Of a stretch of DNA of 20,364 nt, positions 16,193-20,364 are shown one piece after another. A program made the translations under genes and the position numbers. Under the pieces are notes generated by a model. It saw only the letters and a list, made by a program, of their open reading frames with translations, ran no database searches and was not told where the DNA came from. How positions within the stretch are numbered: the first letter of the stretch is position 1; each line of letters begins with the position of its first letter. The DNA comes from Pullibacteroides sp964436335 (GTDB taxonomy: Bacteria > Bacteroidota > Bacteroidia > Bacteroidales > P3). The stretch spans positions 1 through 20,364 of the forward strand of contig CAYTCD010000033.1 in the NCBI GenBank assembly GCA_964436335.1, in the 5' to 3' direction.

Positions 16193-17898
16193 TTATTCCG
16201 CCTTTTTGCGTGTACTCCTGCGTTTGGGCTTTTCTTCTACCGCTTCTTCGGCTTCTTCCGCCTTTTTGCGCGTACTCTTGCGCTTGGGCTTTTCTTCTAC
16301 CGCTTCTTCGGCTTCTTCCGCCTTTTTGCGTGTACTCCTGCGTTTGGGCTTTTCTTCTACCGCTTCTTCGGCTTCTTCCGCCTTTTTGCTACGACGTGGT
16401 TTTATAAAAGAAGGTATTTCCTCTTCCACTTGGACCTCAACGGCCTGTTTGCGGGTTTTGGCCGTCTTTCTTTTATCGGCTTTCGGTTTTTCTTCTTCGG
16501 CAAGCAGGTCGGCTTCGGCCAATTGTTCGGGGGTAAACACCGGCTGACGGTTGGCCTTGGAGGCTGGTTTACCTTCTTCCTTGCCGGCGTTCATCTTCAA
16601 GAAGTTCACTTCCTGTTCTGTAAGAAAGCGCCATGCGCCGCGTCGAAGATCTTTCTTGGTAAGCTCGGCAAACAGTACCCTGTCGAGTTTGGTTACCACA
16701 TAGCCGAAATGTTCGAAAATACGCCGGACAATGCGGTTTTTACCCGAATGTAACTGTATTCCCACTTCCTTGCGGTTGCCGGTTTCCACATAGGTTATCT
16801 CATCCACATCCACCCAACCGTCTTCCAGCTGGAGACCTTTGGCTATGGCTGAGAAATCGCCCTTGCTCAAGGGATTGTCCAATGTAACATGATAAATCTT
16901 TCTGGCACCGTGCGAAGGATGCGTGAGCTTTTTGGCCATGTCTCCGTCGTTGGTAAAGAGCAGTACGCCCGTGGTGTTGCGGTCAAGCCGACCCACCGGA
17001 TAAATTCTTTCCTTGCAGGCATCGGCCACCAGTTCCATCACCGTCTTGCGGTCCTGCGGGTCGTCGGAGGTGGTGATATAGCCTTTGGGCTTGTTCATCA
17101 GCAGGTAAACCTTCTTTTCTGCATTCAGCGTCTGTTCTCCAAACTGCACCTTGTCTTGCGGACCGACCAAGGTACCCAATACGGTACAGACTTCGCCGTT
17201 TACCATAATCACACCGGAGGTTATCATCTCATCGGCTTCCCTACGCGAACAAACCCCTGAATTAGCGATATAGCGGTTCAAGCGGATATACCCTTCCGCC
17301 TTTTTGCGGTCGTTTTCCGCATGTACGTTACGGTTATAATCTCTTTCTCCCGCCGAATAGCGGAACGGACGATGCGCTTTCTCGCCGAATCCTCGGCCTT
17401 CGCTTCTATAGGAGCGGCGGTTGTCTCCGTCGCGGCCGCCGAAACGGTCTCCCCTTTCGCCGAATCCCCGGCCTTCGCTNNNNNNNNNNNNNNNNNNNNN
17501 NNNNNNNNNNNNNNNNNNNNNNNNNNNNNNNNNNNNNNNNNNNNNNNNNNNNNNNNNNNNNNNNNNNNNNNNNNNNNNNCTCCGTCGCGGCCGCCGAAAC
17601 GGTCTCCCCTTTCGCCGAATCCCCGGCCTTCGCTTCTATAGGAGCGGCGGTTGCCTCCGTCGCGGCCGCCGAAACGGTCTCCCCTTTCGCCGAATCCCCG
17701 GCCTTCGCTTCTATAGGAGCGGCGGTTGCCTCCGTCACGGCCGCCGAAACGGTCGTTCGCGCCACGTTCAGAACGGTCTTGCGTATTTTCTTCGCCCCAA
17801 CCATCGGAGACGAAAGGATGGTCGTTGCGACGGAAACTTCTTCCAAACCTGTCTTCCCGCCCTCTTTCCGAGCCTGATTTTCTGTCTTGATATGCCAT
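16193..17898 (-). CDS. rluB: RluB-type 23S rRNA pseudouridine synthase with repeat tails at both ends; interrupted by assembly gap
   Basis: The core has an S4 RNA-binding domain (LNRYIANSGVCSRREADEMI), then the RsuA/RluB catalytic domain with the nucleophilic Asp in YPVGRLDRNTTGVLLFTNDG (codon at 16984-16982) and SGKNRIVRRIFEHFGY. It probably makes a pseudouridine in the large-subunit rRNA. The frame does not begin at the S4 domain: read upstream it is open (GYIRLNRYIAN) into Arg/Gly/Asp-rich repeats that reappear, in a different frame, beyond the 100-N gap and lead back to the ATG at 17898 (MAYQDRKSGSERGRED). The frame change is an artefact of the arbitrary gap size, so I annotate one gene. 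The C-terminus carries three copies of KKAEEAEEAVEEKPKRRSTR. With one missing repeat unit (a 95-bp gap) the protein would be 566 residues. It has its own promoter box and is followed after 25 bp by the AsmA-like gene. Confidence 0.82.
16201..16380. repeat. Three 60-bp tandem repeats in the 3' end of rluB
   Basis: Units occupy 16201-16260, 16261-16320 and 16321-16380, and a fourth begins at 16381 before diverging. The outer two are identical. The middle one differs at three bases (16271, 16278, 16283); two are silent and one changes Arg to Lys. On the coding strand each unit gives 20 residues with acidic Glu runs followed by a basic KPKRRSTRKK stretch. Confidence 0.95.
17382..17754. repeat. 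75-bp tandem repeat array in the 5' part of rluB, containing the gap
   Basis: Units begin (plus strand ctccgtc) at 17425, 17580, 17655 and 17730, so the spacing on the intact side is exactly 75 bp. The 17382-17424 segment is a degenerate unit and 17730-17754 a partial one. On the coding strand each unit encodes 25 residues including RRSYRSEGRGFGERGDRF and GGRDG. The array is interrupted by the N run at 17480-17579. Confidence 0.93.
17480..17579. other. Assembly gap of exactly 100 N
   Basis: The run of 100 N is a placeholder of conventional size. The repeat phase on both sides requires a true length of 20 + 75n bp (20, 95, 170 and so on). All these lengths are 2 modulo 3, which is also what is needed to join the two halves of rluB in frame. 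Confidence 0.97.
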
Positions 17899-17936
17899 AG
17901 TTGTAATAAATTGCGGCTTTTTGAAAGCCAATCCTG

Positions 17937-17944
17937 CAAAGGTA
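17937..17944 (-). promoter_or_regulatory. Promoter -7 box for the rluB transcript
   Basis: Minus-strand TACCTTTG matches TAnnTTTG and lies 38 bases before the ATG at 17898, after the hairpin that follows the protease gene. The adjoining leader is AT-rich. No -33 TTTG at the expected spacing. It probably drives rluB-asmA-yicC-hydG. Confidence 0.6.
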
Positions 17945-17954
17945 CGACAAAATA

Positions 17955-17967
17955 GCGGGATTCCCGC
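17955..17967 (-). terminator. Weak hairpin terminator after the tricorn protease gene
   Basis: On the minus strand GCGGG-AAT-CCCGC forms a 5-bp all-GC stem with a three-base loop, followed by TATTTTG. It lies 21 bp after the protease stop and before the rluB promoter box. The stem is short and the T tract is interrupted, so termination may be partial. Confidence 0.45.
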
Positions 17968-17988
17968 CGCGACGCCTTTCGGCTTCTA

Positions 17989-20364
17989 TCATCGGTTAAA
18001 AACCGACGTTTTCACGCTGTCGGCTTCCTTCAGCATTTCCTCCACTGCCCTTTCAAGCTGGAGATCCCTGCCCTGCAGAAGCGTTTCGGGCGTGTTACGT
18101 ACCATGATGTCGGGAATAAGGTCTTGATTTTCGAGATAATTACCCTCATCGTCCAATGTACCGACCTGTGGAATGCCAAACACAAAACCACCCGGCAATC
18201 TTTCCCACCATACGGCCGTCATGGTTCCCGGCACCGGCATCCCGATCAGTTTGCCTATTTTAAGTTGCTTATAGACCCAAGGCGTACCATGGGCGTCGGA
18301 GTAGTTGTTTTCACTCACCAGCATACACGAAGGCTTGGTCCACTTGCTGTAGGGTTCGTCCGAAATATATTGGCCGCGCGGACTGAAACGTACGTAACGC
18401 TTGCCACTTAACAGCGTGGCCACGTCATCGTGCAGCCAACCGCCGCCGTTATTGCGGGTATCCACTATCACCGCCTCACGGTTACGGTTCTTGTCGTTAA
18501 GCAACTGGCGGTAGATGGTGCGGAAACTGCGGGAATCCATGCCTTCGATATGCACGTAGGCAAGCCGTCCGCCTGAAAGTGAATCCACGATATGCTCGTT
18601 GCGCTTTACCCACCGTTCATACAGCAGTTCTTCCTGACGGCCACGTGTAATAGGCTTGACCGAGACTTCAAAAGACTTACCCTTGGACGGACGGATGGTG
18701 AAACGGGTGGTTTTGCCCGCCTTGCCTTCCAGCAAATCGTAATAATCCTCTCCTGCCTTTATGGTCACACCGTCTATCTTCTCTATAATGTCGCCGGCCT
18801 TGATATCCTTGCCCGCCAAGGCGAAGGGACTATTGTGCAACACTTCCTGAATCTTAAGGCCGTCGCCCCTATACTGCGGATCGAGGAACACACCCAGTGC
18901 CGCCGTAGGAAAGGCCGCGCCGCCGCCATAGAAACGGCATCCGGTATGGGAGGCGTTCAGTTCTCCCAAAAGTTCACTCACCATCACCGAAAAATCATAT
19001 CCGTTGGCGATATGCGGCAGAAACCTTTCGTAATTGTCAAAATAGGCCTTCCAATCCATACCCCGCAGGTCCGGATCATAGAATTTGTCTTTTACCTGAC
19101 GCCAGATATGGCCGAACAGATATTCCCTTTGGTCGAAAGGCCGGTTTTCGTACAAGGCTTCGAAGGCAATGTTGTCCACACTTCCCGAAGCGGTTGACAT
19201 CTTACGGATACCGGCCGATCCCAACATATAAAGATTGGCTCCGTCCTTATCCATCAGCAATCCGCTGTACCCTACATCGGGCAATTTAAGTTCGGTTTTC
19301 GATTCCACAAGATCCTTTACCCACAGGGCCATCTTTCCGTTATGCGGCGCAATATAGTAAAGTTTGTCGCCTTTGGGGCTCAAGGCCATGTCACCAAGAC
19401 GTTCCGAACCCGATGTGAGCCGCAAGGTGCGGTCTTCGAGATAATCGAAATCGAATTCCAAATCTTTCACCTTGGTTTCGACACTGTCTTTCTTGTCGTC
19501 TTTTTTCTCCTTCCTGTCTTTTTTACCGACATTTTCTTTTTCTTCGGCCAAGGCGCGTTCCTCCTTGTTCATCAAAAACTTTTCAAAAGCGGCCTGATCG
19601 AAAAACATGATATACACATCGCTTTCCGCCCCCCACGAACCATGGCTGCGGTAGCCGCTGCGGTCGCTCTGAAACAGCATCGCCTTGCCATCCAGCACAA
19701 ACTGACCGTTGTCTTCGCTATAACCGCTGTTGGTCAGGTTATGTATTTCCCCGCTACCGTCGGCCTTTACCAAGGCCAAATCGTGATGGTTCCAACCGCC
19801 TGTTCCGATAAAACCGGTCAGAATCCACTTGCTGTCGGGACTCCAGCAAAAACTTTGGTCGCCATCGGTATAGGAATATTCGTATTTTTCATCCATAGCC
19901 GTGCGAACCTTGCCGGTCTTGAGGTTCAGCACACAGATTTCGGTACGGTTCCGCAAAAAGGCCACTTCCTTTCCATCGGGGCTGTATTTGGGATAAAAAC
20001 TCGTTTGGTCGCTTTCGGCAAGTTTCTTCTCCTCAATCTCTCCGGCATAGGTAAACATCGCCTGGTCCTTGTCGGCAATAGAAGCCTGATAGATCTGCCA
20101 TACGCCATCGCGTTCGGAGGCATAGAGCAGTGAACGTCCGTCGGGTGAGAAACTGATGCTCCTTTCGGTTTGCGGCGTATTGGTGATCCGTTTGGTGGTG
20201 GCATAGTCGAGCGCGGTAACATACACATCGCCATTAAGCACGAAAGCTATTTCCTTTTGTCGGGGTGAAACAGCTATCTCGGAAGCACCGCTGCGTAGTA
20301 TCTGTCTGGTGCGTTCCACCGTGCTGTTGTCGCTCACAATATCCACATTAACTTTCTCTGCCTT
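17989..20364 (-). CDS. Tricorn-type protease (S41 family), C-terminal 791 residues (cut by window edge)
   Basis: Tricorn-family proteases degrade peptides with a C-terminal S41-type serine protease core reached through beta-propellers. The frame is open from the window edge (20364); an internal GTG at 20346 is not the true start, since the family is about 1,050-1,100 residues long. Numbering from the edge: beta-propeller strands with WD40-like SFSPDGRSLLYASERDG and YSPDGKEVAFLRN in the first ~260 residues, a Lys/Glu-rich insertion at about 267-301, further propeller blades, then the core. Candidate catalytic residues by family comparison are Ser472-His473 in LNASHTG, nucleophile Ser689 in ENNYSDAHGTP, and Glu745 in YLENQDLIPDI. 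A PDZ domain (about 490-566) contains VLHNSPFALAGKDIKAGDII. DTRNNGGGWLHDD is the typical oxyanion-region strand. It may be periplasmic, as often predicted in Bacteroidota, but the N-terminus is not visible. Confidence 0.92.
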   Translation of the reverse strand, partial: KAEKVNVDIVSDNSTVERTRQILRSGASEIAVSPRQKEIAFVLNGDVYVTALDYATTKRITNTPQTERSISFSPDGRSLLYASERDGVWQIYQASIADKDQAMFTYAGEIEEKKLAESDQTSFYPKYSPDGKEVAFLRNRTEICVLNLKTGKVRTAMDEKYEYSYTDGDQSFCWSPDSKWILTGFIGTGGWNHHDLALVKADGSGEIHNLTNSGYSEDNGQFVLDGKAMLFQSDRSGYRSHGSWGAESDVYIMFFDQAAFEKFLMNKEERALAEEKENVGKKDRKEKKDDKKDSVETKVKDLEFDFDYLEDRTLRLTSGSERLGDMALSPKGDKLYYIAPHNGKMALWVKDLVESKTELKLPDVGYSGLLMDKDGANLYMLGSAGIRKMSTASGSVDNIAFEALYENRPFDQREYLFGHIWRQVKDKFYDPDLRGMDWKAYFDNYERFLPHIANGYDFSVMVSELLGELNASHTGCRFYGGGAAFPTAALGVFLDPQYRGDGLKIQEVLHNSPFALAGKDIKAGDIIEKIDGVTIKAGEDYYDLLEGKAGKTTRFTIRPSKGKSFEVSVKPITRGRQEELLYERWVKRNEHIVDSLSGGRLAYVHIEGMDSRSFRTIYRQLLNDKNRNREAVIVDTRNNGGGWLHDDVATLLSGKRYVRFSPRGQYISDEPYSKWTKPSCMLVSENNYSDAHGTPWVYKQLKIGKLIGMPVPGTMTAVWWERLPGGFVFGIPQVGTLDDEGNYLENQDLIPDIMVRNTPETLLQGRDLQLERAVEEMLKEADSVKTSVFNR

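Noticed and set aside
17382..17754. Possible CRISPR array from regularly spaced repeats
   Set aside because: The 75-bp units are contiguous and near-identical across their whole length, with no unique spacers, and they encode an in-frame peptide repeat. The 60-bp repeats at 16201-16380 fail for the same reason.
17278..17931. A 217-residue open frame whose C-terminal half is Ala/Glu/Thr-rich (AKAGDSAKGETVSAAATE type)
   Set aside because: Only the part upstream of the gap is real. The downstream part is the repeat DNA read in the wrong frame because the 100-N gap is not the true length; the Arg/Gly repeat frame continues into RluB instead.

Overview
The window reads as a gene-dense piece of a Bacteroidota chromosome, most likely Bacteroidales. 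Three things point there: a PorD (DUF4835) type IX secretion gene, the Bacteroidota forms of RNA polymerase omega and of the DUF2027-Smr protein, and -7 promoter boxes of the TAnnTTTG type in intergenic spaces. GC is about half by eye. I cannot name a genus. A run of exactly 100 N (17480-17579) shows that this is a draft or metagenome scaffold. I found no tRNA, rRNA, insertion sequence, phage gene, CRISPR array or defence island. No stretch over 300 bases lacks a gene; the longest spacer is 116 bp (9781-9896).

Block A, minus strand, 9780 down to 1: mbnP, mbnH-like di-haem cytochrome c peroxidase, uup-like ABC-F ATPase, UbiA/MenA-like prenyltransferase, radical SAM protein, bamD, rpoZ-like omega, coaBC, porD, and recN, which is cut by the left edge. 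Spacers run from a 4-bp overlap (coaBC/porD) to 42 bp, so much of the block could be cotranscribed. A -7 box lies in front of mbnP and a weaker one in front of bamD. The lower half is housekeeping and envelope work (outer-membrane assembly, CoA synthesis, secretion, DNA repair). The upper half begins with a copper/haem protein-maturation pair.

Block B is one plus-strand gene, 9897-11084, encoding a DUF2027-Smr protein. It is divergent from mbnP, with its own -7 box, and converges on hydG across 15 bp.

Block C, minus strand, 20364 down to 11100: a tricorn-type protease cut by the right edge, a weak hairpin terminator and a new promoter, then an RluB-type pseudouridine synthase, an AsmA-like envelope protein, a YicC-type RNase, and hydG for [FeFe]-hydrogenase maturation.

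The points most worth a second look are these. (1) The mbnP-mbnH pair occurs without methanobactin genes. (2) The pseudouridine synthase carries separate tandem-repeat tails at both ends, and the assembly gap falls inside one array. Repeat phase shows that the true gap is 20+75n bp, and exactly those lengths also restore one continuous reading frame. (3) hydG sits alone behind yicC, with no hydrogenase or other maturase in view. (4) A SPASM/twitch-like radical SAM enzyme is paired with a quinone-type prenyltransferase. I did not find a clearly unprecedented multi-gene system.
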